Shown here: piece after piece, positions 14,801 through 25,300 of the stretch
How positions within the stretch are numbered: position 1 is the stretch's first letter
Layout: each line of letters opens with the position of its first letter
Assembly: GCA_030141605.1 (NCBI GenBank)
Contig: JAQGDQ010000042.1
Coordinates: 62,001 to 126,000 of the forward strand
Direction of reading: 5' to 3'
From: Tubiluchus corallicola
Taxonomy: Eukaryota > Priapulida > Priapulimorpha > Priapulimorphida > Tubiluchidae
Length of the DNA stretch: 64,000 nucleotides
Translations under genes and position numbers: made by a program
The notes under the pieces: generated by a model
What the model was told of the DNA's origin: nothing
What the model saw: the letters and a program-made list of their open reading frames with translations, nothing else
Database searches by the model: none

Positions 14801-15432
14801 CCATCTGGTTATGAAACTGTACATACCATTGCACAGTATCTGGTTACGAAAGTGCTTTCACAATACCTGTATTTATATCAGTCACACTGATGTTACAGGT
14901 CATAATGTGAGCAAAACCACCGTAAAGTATTAAATAATATACCTTTGAAGATATTAATAATTACTTATGAAAACACTTAAAATGAGGAAAAACACTGAAG
15001 ATGTTTTTTGATATAATACGAAAGTCAGATCTTTTAAAGAAAAATAACCTTTCTAGCTCTATATTTTATTTGAGTGATTTCCTAAAAATTTAATGGTTGC
15101 TGTACAGTGGTGGCAAATTTATATAGAATGTGTGACATTCATGCTGCTAAATATTAAACTAACTTTATCTCAAAAAGACCACAGTGCACAGTGGGATCGA
15201 TCTTATAGTTGAAGCATGCATTGCTGATATCAACGTCTCCCAAAGACTGTCGATCATTTGGGTTGCGATAAATGAACAGCTTGCATCTAGCATCATCAAA
15301 TATCAACCAGCGCTTCTTGAAAATTGTTACTAATCCAACTTTAGCAGCGACTTTTAGCCATCCACAGAGTTGTGAGTCTTTTGGAGATTTGGCACCTAGT
15401 GGCTCTGGTGACTGAACATCAGTCTCTTCCAT
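1138..15432 (-). CDS. TBC1D2: TBC1D2 (Armus)-like Rab GTPase-activating protein, 16 exons, C-terminus off window
   Basis: Coding exons in transcript order: 15432-15164, 14363-14204, 14101-13873, 13011-12809, 12001-11892, 10621-10487, 9187-9112, 7823-7653, 6831-6725, 6229-6144, 5286-5181, 4448-4310, 3340-3195, 2676-2565, 2478-2347, 1275-1138. They join in frame for 773 codons with GT-AG introns. Exons 1-2 encode a PH domain (LCGWLK, KKRWLIFDD, MYWLQELQ). The middle is charged and coiled-coil-like, including AYENQNQFLNKE, typical of TBC1D2/TBC1D2B. Exon 12 has KYDEYGF. From exon 13 comes the TBC domain: KWENYMVG, IRMGVPHSYR, the arginine-finger motif IEMDLLR (exon 15) and glutamine-finger motif YCQGL (exons 15/16), so both catalytic fingers are present. 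The start is the first ATG after an in-frame stop. Family members are GAPs for Rab7-type GTPases on endosomes and lysosomes. Roughly 130 C-terminal residues should lie left of base 1138. TBC1D2 versus TBC1D2B is not resolved. Confidence 0.93.
5500..5590. repeat. Degenerate TTATG pentamer repeat
   Basis: A run of imperfect GTTATG/GCTATG pentamer-like units in intron 10 of the TBC1D2-like gene, cleanest near 5540-5570. Simple-sequence expansion. Confidence 0.7.
5795..5960 (-). repeat. (ATC)n microsatellite, possibly the 3' tail of a minus-strand retroposon
   Basis: About 44 bases of ATC repeats (5799-5842, one interruption) end abruptly at a unique segment containing TGCCCATTACG and CATTGGGCAGG. 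Read on the minus strand this gives unique sequence followed by (ATG)n, the usual layout of SINE or LINE copies with a short tandem 3' tail. The retroposon reading is inference. Confidence 0.5.
6345..6396. repeat. AGTA/AGTC tetranucleotide microsatellite
   Basis: Tandem GTCA and GTAA tetramers in intron 9 of the TBC1D2-like gene, ending in a pure AGTA run. Confidence 0.8.
6901..7012. repeat. Degenerate GATTA/TTAGG pentamer array
   Basis: About 110 bp of imperfect pentamers alternating GATTA, GGTTA and GACTA, in intron 8 of the TBC1D2-like gene. A few units read TTAGG, but most carry A or C substitutions, so this is an ordinary minisatellite and not telomeric DNA. Confidence 0.7.
7140..7265 (+). 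mobile_element. CR1/jockey-type LINE 3' end of ORF2 (fragment)
   Basis: The plus strand reads FSLGSYLWNSLSASCF then NFKLGCLYKN. This resembles the LWNSLP...FK...L ending seen at the C-terminus of many LINE reverse transcriptases. A related copy lies at 12238-12350. Only the tail is visible. It sits antisense in intron 8 of the TBC1D2-like gene. Confidence 0.55.
9365..9995. mobile_element. Possible MITE with short terminal inverted repeats
   Basis: Starts with GGATGTTAATAATAATGATA and ends with ATTAATTAACATC, giving a roughly 10-bp inverted terminal match (GATGTTAAT). Both ends carry ATCGATA/TATCGT-rich subterminal sequence (9400-9500 and 9885-9975). No clear target duplication. It occupies intron 6 of the TBC1D2-like gene. 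Confidence 0.4.
12238..12350 (+). mobile_element. CR1/jockey-type LINE 3' end of ORF2 (second fragment)
   Basis: Reads SYLWNSLPQDCLPIN on the plus strand. Its DNA aligns with 7150-7260, sharing TTATCTNTGGAATTC and AAGAACAATAACA-like runs. One frame is broken by TGA. It sits in intron 4 of the TBC1D2-like gene. Confidence 0.5.
13199..13460. repeat. Dispersed repeat, copy A (partner at 47269-47480)
   Basis: GTGGTACATAACC followed by TTTGCTAA, and further on GCAGCAACT, AACTCAAAGA/AGAACTCAAG and CACAAG blocks, recur in the same order near 47269-47480. The two copies lie in introns of different genes. No terminal repeats or coding were recognised. Confidence 0.6.
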
Positions 15433-15466
15433 TAGAATATTGTTGCTGTTCAACTAAATAAATACT

Positions 15467-15712
15467 TTACAGCTTACAGCTCTCCACATAAGCCAATAAA
15501 CTGGCACATCTTCTTTTCACCAAACACATAACTTCTGTATTTTTCCCTATTGAAAAAAATGACACATCGTTTAACCATTCATTAAACAGTAAGGTGCAGG
15601 CAGATATACAATGCAGAATATCATCTGCCTTATATTGAAAAATATCTATTTCCATTTGTTCACTTAGAGCTCCCCATTCTATGTCGACTAAGTTGTCACA
15701 AGTGTTGCACAA
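15467..15712 (-). other. Unassigned minus-strand reading frame, possibly a LINE tail
   Basis: An open frame of about 80 codons upstream of the TBC1D2-like start and not continuous with it (stop at its end). It contains CNTCDNLVDIEWGALSEQME and, later, NEWLNDVSFF and EVMCLVKR. The CxxC and the position next to a plus-strand LINE tail suggest the C-terminal end of another retrotransposon ORF, but I cannot place it in a family. It could be chance. Confidence 0.3.
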
Positions 15713-15737
15713 ATAGACAAAGTTGCTGCTGAAATAG

Positions 15738-16186
15738 GACTAAAAATGTGGTTTGAAAAGTTATTAACTACTCCATGGTTAAAAGGTACAGGGATTGCAA
15801 AAACAATATAGCATTTGATATAATTTGGATGAACGACACATGGGGAGCTGAACTGCTTGTCAAAGCCAGGGTTAGTGCATTTGGAGGTGGAAAAACATCA
15901 AGCAGTTACTTTAGTAAGAGACATAATGGTAAAAAGGAGTATCATAAAGTTTTAACTAAAACATAAAATATGCAGTAAGGCAATAAAAGGATAACATAAC
16001 GTTAAACATTGTGTAATGACTAAAGCATTTTTATTAGTACAAAGCGCCTGCACCTTATAAATTGGATATATGTTTGTGTAAAAATATGTTTTTATATTAG
16101 CAAGTTCAAACTAGCAGCCCAGCAATTCGTTGTCACTCGCCCTGATATAAAACTTAAAAGGGATTTAGGCACCGGATGATTGGATG
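15738..16186 (+). mobile_element. 5'-truncated LINE, copy 1 (C-terminus plus 3' UTR)
   Basis: Starts at GGACTAAAAATGTGG, homologous to 22967. It encodes MNDTWGAELLVKARV, nearly identical to the second copy, then RHNGKKEYH (RHNGQKKKH in frame in copy 2). It ends with CTCGCCCTGATATAAAA and GGGATTTAGGCACCGGA, shared with copy 2. The zinc-knuckle segment present in copy 2 is deleted here. Non-functional. Confidence 0.75.
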
Positions 16187-17961
16187 TTGCATTACCCAAA
16201 GAAATGCTGTATTTTTTATCTCCCTTGCAGCATTACGATAGCTGTAAACCTAACATGTCTGAAAACATAAATTGGTAAGTTTTATGAGATAATTCCTGAC
16301 TAGGACAATCAAACGGTATGACGGCGACGGTATGTTTTAGGTAAGTATATAAATTTTAGGTAAGTACGGGAAATCTTTCTAATTATCTCGTTCCCGGTGG
16401 CAGGGGTGCCTTAATGTGATATTCCTCATTGCCGCAGCATTCCTGGCAACAAACTGTTACAAACAATCAAAGTCTATCTGAAAGAGTTTATTATAGAATT
16501 TATAGTAAATATTGTATTTTGTAGTCGGTCACCCATTTTAATCTTTTTACAGCACTTCACTATTTATTGTACCATAATTGCTAAAGAACAAAATAAATAA
16601 ACTCTACTTAAACTTGTGTGATTTCACTGATTTATAGTACTAGTAGTACTGAGTATAATCTATTGAAATTCATATTTTCGCATAGACCGCCAGTTACGGA
16701 ACCCCCGGTTGGATGATAAAATCCTCGTCCTGTTATACTGCTGTATAGTCATTATATCTTGGCAAGTGACTATGGCAAAAGGCTTCTGGGTGTTCCTGTA
16801 AGAACTATGTTTTGCGTTGTGCGAAATCATTTTAATAATAAATTATTAGTAGTTTTGTAAACTGTAATTTTAAACGGCCTTGTAGAACCCAAGGACGTTT
16901 TTAATGTCGATGCAGATGGTACATTGCACCATTGGCCCTTTAAAATGAAGTCAGTAGTGCTATACCATAGGCAAATTACAGAATCAATTGTTTTAGGCCT
17001 ATATAATAATACATAAGTTTTATAACACAGAATTTATAAGTCACTCGGCAATATGGCAAAATTTATGCACGTGAAAGAAAATCCTAGACGTTTGGACATT
17101 TTACTAATAATGAACATTTTGCGTCATAACTTAGGTGAGATTTGTTTTTGACGACATATAGTAAGACCTCGCTTAACGATGCTAGTGCGTTCTAGCAAAA
17201 TGCGACATTAAGCAAAGCATTGTTAAAAAATGCTAAGCAAGTAACGTAAAAGCACTGAGACACGTTCCATAGGCAAGAAATCAATGCTACTTAATTAGTC
17301 TAGATACTGGTTGTTATCTATAGCAACAGGTTGCAGGCAAAATTCCTGGAGGCATTTAAATCTCAAATACATCTCACTTTATTCAACTTACTAGCATTTA
17401 GCAGTCAGTCAGAAGGCAAAATCTTAAATCATAATTGCACTGTTTTATATTATTATTGCATTTTTAGAACAGAAAAACACAATATGTATTTTGTTAGTGC
17501 TTCAAATTAGGTAAAAATGTTGTTGATAAAATAGAAAATGGCTTTGAACAAAAGAAAACAATGGTCATTAAAATGAAACATGCGTTGTTAATTGAGAAAA
17601 AGTTGCCAAATGTTTAGCATCGTTAAAACAAAATGTTGCTAAACGAGGAGTTGTTTAAAAGCGAGGATGCACAGCATTTATTTCTTGCACAACATTAAAC
17701 ACTGTGATTAATATTGAGACTAAAGCAATGAATGTGAGTTATGTTTGAGACTAGCTAATTAGCCTCTGTGCTTACCAAGGCATTGAAGTTAAGCAACGTT
17801 TAGCCTAATTAATAAATGGATGGATGATTGTCATAGGAGGTGGGCATCTAACATTAACTGCAGCAATTGTTAACAATGATGCTTTTCTCTTTTTTTTCAG
17901 GTTGAGGACACACTGCTTTGTTTAGTGATGGTAACAAGGAATAGGTAAAAAATCTGCTCAG
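16187..17961 (+). promoter_or_regulatory. Intergenic region between divergent TBC1D2-like and BBS9 genes
   Basis: Holds the MITE at 17160-17669 and otherwise no coding signal. A pyrimidine tract and CAG at about 17888-17900 look like a 3' splice site, so BBS9 may have a spliced non-coding 5' exon upstream. The promoter cannot be located. Confidence 0.35.
17160..17669. mobile_element. Pogo/Tigger-like MITE
   Basis: The left end reads AGTAAGACCTCGCTTAACG and the right end reads GCTAAACGAGGAG...AAAGCGAGGA, an inverted arrangement of CCTCGCTTAACGATGCT. The 11-bp TTAACGATGCT at 17173 has its exact reverse complement at 17616. Ends of this kind are typical of pogo/Tigger-type non-autonomous elements flanked by TA. 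No transposase is visible. Confidence 0.55.
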
Positions 17962-20706
17962 ATGTCACTATTTAAAGCAAGAGATTGGTGGTCAACTACA
18001 GCTGGCATTAATGAAGAATATGATGCAGGGTGTCTGTGTCTTGGAAATATTGATAATGGCCGTGACTTTCAAGATAAGATCACAGTTGGAAGCTTTTCCG
18101 GAATTTTGCGCATATATTCGCCTATGCCGGAGAAATCAGAGTCAGGACTATCGGCTGGTTTTAAACCGGAAGATTTGTTGATTGAACATCAATTAAATAA
18201 TCCTATCTTACAACTGGCTGCTGGAAGATTTGTAAGTGCAAATGATTACATTCATTTAGCTGTCTTACATCCACGAAAGGTTTCAGTTTATGCAGTTTTG
18301 CTAACTGAGGGCTTAGTAGGTCATGGACATCAGCATCAGATCAAACTCGTGTACGAGCATACTTTGCAACGTACAGCATTTTGCATGGAGAAAGGTCCAT
18401 TTGGAGGTGTTGCTGGTCGTGACTTCATTTGTTTGCAGTCCATGGATGGAGTTTTGTCTATATTTGAACAAGAAACATTTGCATTCAGTCGCTTTTTACC
18501 TGGATTTTTGATGGCTGGTGTAGTAAAATATGTACAAAGAACAGATTCATTCGTGACTGTCTCATCAAGTTGGCAAGTTGAATCGTACAGGTATCAAGCT
18601 TTGGCTGTTGCTAGTGATGGATCTCAAGAAGAGTCTCAAAAGATCTCAAGTGGAAAACGCCTAACTGCTGATTGGTCTTTCAACATTGGAGAAGCAGCTA
18701 TGGACATTGCAGTTGTAACAAATCCACCTTCAATTCTCATACTTGGAGAAAGGAACATACATTGTGTAACTGATACTGGAAAACTAAAGTTTATGTACAA
18801 ATTAGATTACAATCCTAGCTGCATTTATCCATATTCTTCATCATCGGATGGCAAGATTAGTTACTTGATTGGCACACATTCCAAAACTTTGATGGTGTAT
18901 GAAGATATTAGGTTGAAATGGACTTCACAGTTACCTCATGCACCTGTTGCAGTAAGAACAGCACACTTCCAAAACTTACAAGGACTTATAGTTAGTCTGG
19001 ATGATTCCGGTAGTTTGCAGTGCAGCTATCTTGGAACAGATCCATCTGTATTTGTTGCGCCAGCAGTAGAGTCTCGTGATATTGACTACAACCAGCAAGA
19101 CTCTGAAATGAAAGAATTAAGCAAGATCATCCGTTCATCAATGAAAGGTAAAGAGTTCTTGTCAACAGCTGCTGATGATAAGGGGCTAGAGATACTTGTT
19201 GATGTACCTAACGAGTTAGATGAATATTCTGTTGCTCAGGAAACTGAAATTGAAGTTCAGGACGACGAATTCATTCCGTCCATTTCTGTGAGAATTTGTC
19301 TCCGCTGCCACATCCCAGTGAAAAATGTTTTACTAAGTATTAAAGCCCCGCCACCTATTGTGGCCAGTAAGACTATTTTTAAATTTGACTCAGTTGATAA
19401 CATGAATACAATAGTAGGATTCTACCTTTATTATACAACTATACCTTACTCCCTTACAGCTTCTGCAGTTGTAAATTACACATTACCAAGTCTAGCACCA
19501 CGGGTAACAGTGAAAGAAATTGATTTACCTTTGAGTTTAGTGATGAAACCTGTGACCCCTATTAAAAACAATTTATTGAAAGTGACACTTGATACAAACA
19601 AATCTGTTGCCAATTTAAATGATGTATTTCCCGAGTTACTGGGACCAAATGCTGAAGGTGCAGGTCAAGCTCTTGGATTCCAGTTTTATGGTGTGAACCC
19701 TGAAAAAGCACCTGTAACATTACTGGCTTCAAAGCAGTCCCAAAAATACAGAGTGCAATCAGATACTTTGGAATGCTTGTGGCTTCCCATGAAAGAATTG
19801 ATGGACCGGCTTTCGCATAGATTTATTCGTGGATCTGGCAAATCGGACTTTAAGGCTAGTTATTCTGGAGGACCTCCACTAACAGAGTACTTCAAATTGA
19901 CTAAACAACATTTCCAGTATCGCCTTTTGTTGGAGAGACACAAAGTAGTACTCACACAAATGGCTTCGCAGTTTCGAGCAATACAGCGCCGTTTGTTAAC
20001 AAGGTTCAAAGACAAAACTCCATCACCGCTTCATAATCTAGATACATTATTAGAAGGAACCTATCACCAAATGGTAGCTTTGTCAGAGGTATACGAAAAA
20101 ACGGAATCAGAGATGAAACATTCTGCATCCAGCTTGAGCAGCGCAACCAACTTGTTGTGCTTCTTGTTTCAGCTGTCGCACAATTTATCACAAGACGAAG
20201 CAGAGATCTTGGAAGCTTGTTTCTCTCCAGAGATTCACTTTTCAGATACCCAGGGTTGGGAGGAGATGGTTGATGCTTCTCTAACGCACTTACTGCGCAC
20301 TTGTTTGTCAAAATCTGTTAAAGATGCTAGTCTAGGTGGTCTTAGTGAGCTTTCTCCAATGACAGATTTGTCGAAACTCCATAAACACATTGCATTACTA
20401 AGTGACCGCCTAAGTAAAGATGGCCACCTCAGTTTAGCTTCTAAAACAGCTCATGAATCCATGGATGATGATGATGAAAATTTGGAAATTGGATCTGGTG
20501 AAAAAGTGCTTGAAGATCTTAATGACACTGTCCCCCCAGGGAGCAAAATTGGTGAAAACAATTTGAAATTATTCAAGAAAGAAAGATCACCAAACCAATA
20601 TGATGACTTTGGAAGTTCAGCACTGAACTCATCATCTGAATTATATCGTCAGAGCAGCACCAGTCATGTAAATGAGAGTGACATACTAAACCTCCCTGAA
20701 TTCTAA
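17962..20706 (+). CDS. BBS9: BBS9 / PTHB1, BBSome subunit, single exon
   Basis: A 914-codon open frame, close to the size of other animal PTHB1 proteins (about 890). The N-terminus MSLFKARDWWST is the family signature, and long blocks match the family: ICLQSMDGVL, FEQETFAFSRFLPGFL, DSFVTVSS, ILGERNIHC. Inferred architecture: N-terminal beta-propeller (about residues 1-400), a gamma-adaptin-ear-like domain (about 430-560), then an alpha/beta platform and helical region, with an acidic, Ser-rich tail after about residue 830. BBS9 is a scaffold subunit of the BBSome, which carries membrane proteins in and out of cilia. The gene has no introns in its coding region, unlike most neighbours, yet shows no stop or frameshift. 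The ATG follows an in-frame upstream region without a better start. Confidence 0.97.
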   Translation: MSLFKARDWWSTTAGINEEYDAGCLCLGNIDNGRDFQDKITVGSFSGILRIYSPMPEKSESGLSAGFKPEDLLIEHQLNNPILQLAAGRFVSANDYIHLAVLHPRKVSVYAVLLTEGLVGHGHQHQIKLVYEHTLQRTAFCMEKGPFGGVAGRDFICLQSMDGVLSIFEQETFAFSRFLPGFLMAGVVKYVQRTDSFVTVSSSWQVESYRYQALAVASDGSQEESQKISSGKRLTADWSFNIGEAAMDIAVVTNPPSILILGERNIHCVTDTGKLKFMYKLDYNPSCIYPYSSSSDGKISYLIGTHSKTLMVYEDIRLKWTSQLPHAPVAVRTAHFQNLQGLIVSLDDSGSLQCSYLGTDPSVFVAPAVESRDIDYNQQDSEMKELSKIIRSSMKGKEFLSTAADDKGLEILVDVPNELDEYSVAQETEIEVQDDEFIPSISVRICLRCHIPVKNVLLSIKAPPPIVASKTIFKFDSVDNMNTIVGFYLYYTTIPYSLTASAVVNYTLPSLAPRVTVKEIDLPLSLVMKPVTPIKNNLLKVTLDTNKSVANLNDVFPELLGPNAEGAGQALGFQFYGVNPEKAPVTLLASKQSQKYRVQSDTLECLWLPMKELMDRLSHRFIRGSGKSDFKASYSGGPPLTEYFKLTKQHFQYRLLLERHKVVLTQMASQFRAIQRRLLTRFKDKTPSPLHNLDTLLEGTYHQMVALSEVYEKTESEMKHSASSLSSATNLLCFLFQLSHNLSQDEAEILEACFSPEIHFSDTQGWEEMVDASLTHLLRTCLSKSVKDASLGGLSELSPMTDLSKLHKHIALLSDRLSKDGHLSLASKTAHESMDDDDENLEIGSGEKVLEDLNDTVPPGSKIGENNLKLFKKERSPNQYDDFGSSALNSSSELYRQSSTSHVNESDILNLPEF

Positions 20707-21404
20707 GTTTGCATATTTCAGTATAGTTTCAATTTCAATTAATGCTACTTATAACTTATCAATGTTACTGGAGCTGTCCCTTACTTAATCGGTACCGTGT
20801 AGCAGTTATCATGCGCTACTATTCGCTGCATGTCTGCCATTTTAAAGGCATTGTTTGTTTATGTTTGTGGTCTCATAGTTGTTGCCGGCCAGTAATAATC
20901 TGTTTTGCAATGCAAACATGCTTTTACAAGTGTTTACCTGAGTAATGATACATTTTGTCTTGGGTACATTTAGTTTGCGCCATTACTTGCATAAATGCCA
21001 GAAATAATGATGCTTGTAATTGCTGCCAGATACTATTGAAGTAAAATAATGATCGTTAGCATTTTCATGATTTTAAATTGTGCTATTGTTTGGGCAATGA
21101 GAAACAAAAGCACACTACTAGAAGAATTTTTGCTTGTCTTAGGGTGTTATAGTAGTTCCTTTAGTACATTAGTTCTTTTGCAGACAACAATTTTCATGTG
21201 CCCACATTTTTAGTGCAGTTTATTGGAACCACTGAATATTACCTTTTGTAGATTTTGTTTACCATGATTATTTATAAATATAAATTATGATTATTAATTT
21301 ATAATAGGGAACTGCAAATCTGATATGATTGTTTTTAACGTTTAATGTGTGTGTCTTCATTTTCTAGTTATTCTGCTAGACTGCTACCACTTCTGTACTT
21401 TGTG

Positions 21405-21412
21405 AAATAAAT
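21405..21412 (+). terminator. Candidate BBS9 polyadenylation signal
   Basis: An AATAAA lies about 700 bp after the BBS9 stop in AT-rich sequence followed by TG-rich sequence. It is a reasonable but unproven 3' end. Confidence 0.4.
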
Positions 21413-22360
21413 TGGCTGTATAAAAAGTATTTATGCTATTTGCTGAGTTCTTTTAGTGCAATATTTACGTTTGATACTAATATTAAGTCATATCATTGCT
21501 AAAAGGATTAGTTTTAGATGCTGAGGAAATTGCTTTCATCCTCCTTTTCATTTGGTTCTTTATTTCGATTCTCAAGAAGTGATTTTATAATCATGTTTCA
21601 GTATTTCTTATGATTGATGGAAATCAATTATGGAAAAATGATATCTCTATGTGTTGCCAGTGTTTGATTGTAAGAGTTGCATCAAATATTGCTGCAAGGC
21701 AGTTTTGGAATTTATTTTTTTAACAGTGAGATCATTTGGTCATTAACAAACTTTTTTACCAAACAATTGCTAATTACTCACTTGATTTTAATTTATATTA
21801 CAATATTTGATCTGTATTAAGTGCAATATTAGTTTTTAGTACCAATAACAAGATCTCTATTTGCATCAACAGTAATGCCATTTTCATCATTCTGTTATTG
21901 ATTTCACCTGTCGCAGATGACCCGCTGACACTTTTGTAATTTGGCTTTACTAGAAATAAGGTCATGAATTTGCTTGCTACTTAACTTAATTGAAATAACT
22001 GTTTTAGTATTTTTGTCTTGTTTGAATTTAATAGTTGCTTATTTTTATTTATCGTGCTGTAAGATCGTGTCCTTGTTTTTTTATTACGAATATACAGCAT
22101 GAATGACTATTTCTGTCTTGTGTTAGCATCAACACTATATGTTTTTGTTGTAAAAATAAGGTTTTCTAAATTCGATCTGACAGCTTCGTTATACAACCTT
22201 GACTATAGTACATAGACACGCAGAACCAATCGTTCAGTTGTTTGACTTGGCTAAGCACCGGAATTAAAAAAGCTGTACGAAAATTGCGAAGATTTCTTTT
22301 ATTGGGGTTTGTCTACCGCCTGGATTCCGCCAAAGTTCAATTTGTAACTTTCTCCTCAAA
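21413..22360 (+). other. Intergenic DNA before PIGB
   Basis: AT-rich with no supported exon. A frame at 22209-22306 lacks an ATG and is out of phase with the PIGB exon that follows. Confidence 0.4.
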
Positions 22361-25300
22361 ATGTTTTTTTATGGAAAACTTAATTTGTTTTTTGCACTTC
22401 TTGCTTTTAGAGGGCTTTCAGCCTTTTTCGTTTCCACTTTCTATGTGGCAGATGAATTTTGGCAATGTGGAGAAGTGGCACATGTCATGGCTTTTGGGTA
22501 TCCTTCTAATCTATCTCATCCTCATATCTGAAATATTAAAAAAAGAGCTCAACTCTGTCATTTTGACAAAAAGTATACCAGTATCATGGAAAACAGGAAC
22601 AATTTCTCTCATTCATAAAAGGAAGAAAAAGAAAAGATTGAAAATTATAGGCCTATAGCTATTAGAGGTAAAGCGGGGTTTTTCATCCTTTGAAGGACGG
22701 GAAGCAAAGGCACGACTAAAATTTTTTAAAAGAATTATATTTATGAGTGATAATCGGTTATTGAAAAAAGTGGTAATATGGGTAGTGACACACAGAATTC
22801 GATCAAAATAGCTGCAAAGAATCAGAAATTTGGGCTTCCGGTATTTGGCAATATTATTGCATTAGGGGAATTAAATGAGGTAGGTCTGAATAAAATTTAT
22901 GATAAACATTTGGGTGAAAAAGCATGGGATGTGCATATAGAGAAAACTATAGCTGAAACAAAATAGGATTAAAAATGTGGAATGAAAAATTCAGTAAATG
23001 TTTGACAGTAGAAAGACATAGAGATTACAAAAGTTGTATATCATTTGAACCCTCGATGAACGATACATGGGGTGCAGAATTGCTTGTCAAAGCTAGGGTT
23101 GGTGCATTAGAAGTATTGGGAAATCCCTTGTATGCTTGGAAAGTAGGTTACTTTGTAAATGTAGTAAAGATATTGAAACTGCAGATCACGTAATATTAAG
23201 TTGTGAATTTTACACACAGATGAGAAACAAGGTCCCTTGGCAAGGAGTAACTGATGAAGAATGCTCGAGATGGCTGTTATTTGGAGAGGGAAAATTTATG
23301 CAGTCTGCCTACTGAAGGACATAATGGTCAAAAGAAGAAGCATAGTGAATGTATAACTTTACAGCTGAAAAGATAAAGAGTAATATATATTTAGCTGTGC
23401 GTAACGGTGGTATAACATTTGTAAACCCAAGTTTGTTTTGTGTTGTTGTAGCATTAGAGCAAGCATATGTGTGCGCCTTAGCGTTTTTGAGTAGAAATCA
23501 GCCTAGTAGTACAATATACATTGCTACTCGCCCTGATATAAAAGGGATTTAGGCACCGGACGGATTGATGGATTGTTGTAGGCAAAACTTATACCTCTTA
23601 TTTCTGGAGAACGGGAACGGGCTGTGGGTGATGCTGGCTGTGGTTAAATAGTCCGTTCAACGGTGGGTGTAGTAGGCATACTTAGAATTCGCGAGAGGGT
23701 CACGGCGTCCCGTGACGGGCGTTTTCTCGGACCCAACTCTCGATTTTTTCGAAATTTTGGTCAAACAACCTGTAGAAAAACCGTTCTAGCGGCGCCTGGT
23801 AGGACTCTTGAAAGGAGATATATAGCTCTCTAGAAAGAGGAAGAACAGGGCTACACGATGATGTGGGCTATATTTTAGTACACGTCCACCAAGAGGAGTG
23901 CTGACGTGTTAATTAAATGTTCTATTTTGGGGAATTTTCGCTTGGAAAACTGCTGACGCAAAGCCATTGTTCTGACGTCATCCATTATACTCTGTTACCT
24001 TATAACTTTACAGTCGTGGCCAAAAGTTTAAGCCCACCTGTGATTACGACGTGAATTTTGAGCTTTTTTGGTATTCAATACCATATATTTTCCCTCATGG
24101 TGGACCGATTCGTACACGCGATGGCTCATTAGGAAGGTAATCGAAAATTGCAAATAAATGTTTGTGTTGCGCATGCACAGGACTTACGAGATGATGACAT
24201 CATCGCATTGGTGACGTCATCGGTATGGTTGCACGAATTGTCTTAGACACGCTCTCGGCAGTAGCTACCTCCCCAGTCGTCTGATTATGCTGGATGGTAA
24301 TTCTAATGATGAGGATGAGTGATCAACTGCGCATGCGCATTTGTCTCCGACTTGATGATGTCATCCTCGCTGTGACATCATCAATGCTTGTTATCCCGTC
24401 GAAACGGTGATTTCATAATTAACTTTGATTCAGAACAGAATTACAGAGATAATGGAATATTTTTATCATCAAACAAGGAACTCATTCGTGGAATCACCAT
24501 GAACATTGCCTTTAAAAAATTCTGCAGCTTCCTTTTCTAGAATGACTTGAAATGTCCTTTTACTGTGTATTAATCACTTCTAAATGCCCAGTTTCAGTAT
24601 TTCGTATGACCTCCACGCGCGTTAATCACAGTGGCTATCCGACTTGGCATGCTGTTAACTAGACTTGTGCAGTATTCTTTGGATAATTGCTGAGTCCAAA
24701 CGAGTTTTATTGCTTTTTCCAGTTCATTTGCACTACTTGGTTGTACGTCTGCCACCTTGTCTATTAAAGCTGTCCATAAATTTTCAATAGGATTCAGGTC
24801 CGGGCTGTTTCCTGGCCACTCTAACGTGCGTACACCCTTCCTCCGTAGGAAATCTGATACGATCCGTGACCGGTGACAGGGTGCACCATCCTGCATAAAG
24901 ATGGAACACTCATGAACCTCCATATGCAGTTGTAGCATATGACGTGGAGGTCATACGAAATACTGAAACCGGGCATTTAGAAGTGATTAATACACAGTAA
25001 TACACAAGCTCAAATTGGGATAATGAGATTGAAACTGAGGAATGAAAATGACTTGAGATATATATGTGTTCGCTATGCATATGTACTATTATGTCAGCAA
25101 AGCAAGAATGCAACAGCTTATATTGGATAAGAACCTTGGACAAGATCTACTTCATTTTTTCTTAATTTTCGATAAACAAAACTTCAAAATTTTTGATATT
25201 ACACTTAGTAAATAAAAGCTCTAAATGCTGCCAACAATGCACAGTGAAAACCACTGGCGAAAAAAGATTTTTTGCTCTAATATTTTGCTTAACTAGTTAA

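Noticed and set aside
20006-20311. Minus-strand frame of 101 codons
   Set aside because: Lies wholly inside the BBS9 coding exon.
22242-22306. Extra 5' exon of PIGB encoding a basic segment
   Set aside because: No in-frame ATG, and ATG 22361 reads straight into the conserved N-terminal helix without needing an intron.
24100-24430. Several TGACGTCA/TGATGTCATC palindromes as a CRE-type enhancer
   Set aside because: They lie inside the Tc1 remnant, are probably part of the element, and have no promoter nearby; regulatory function is not supported.
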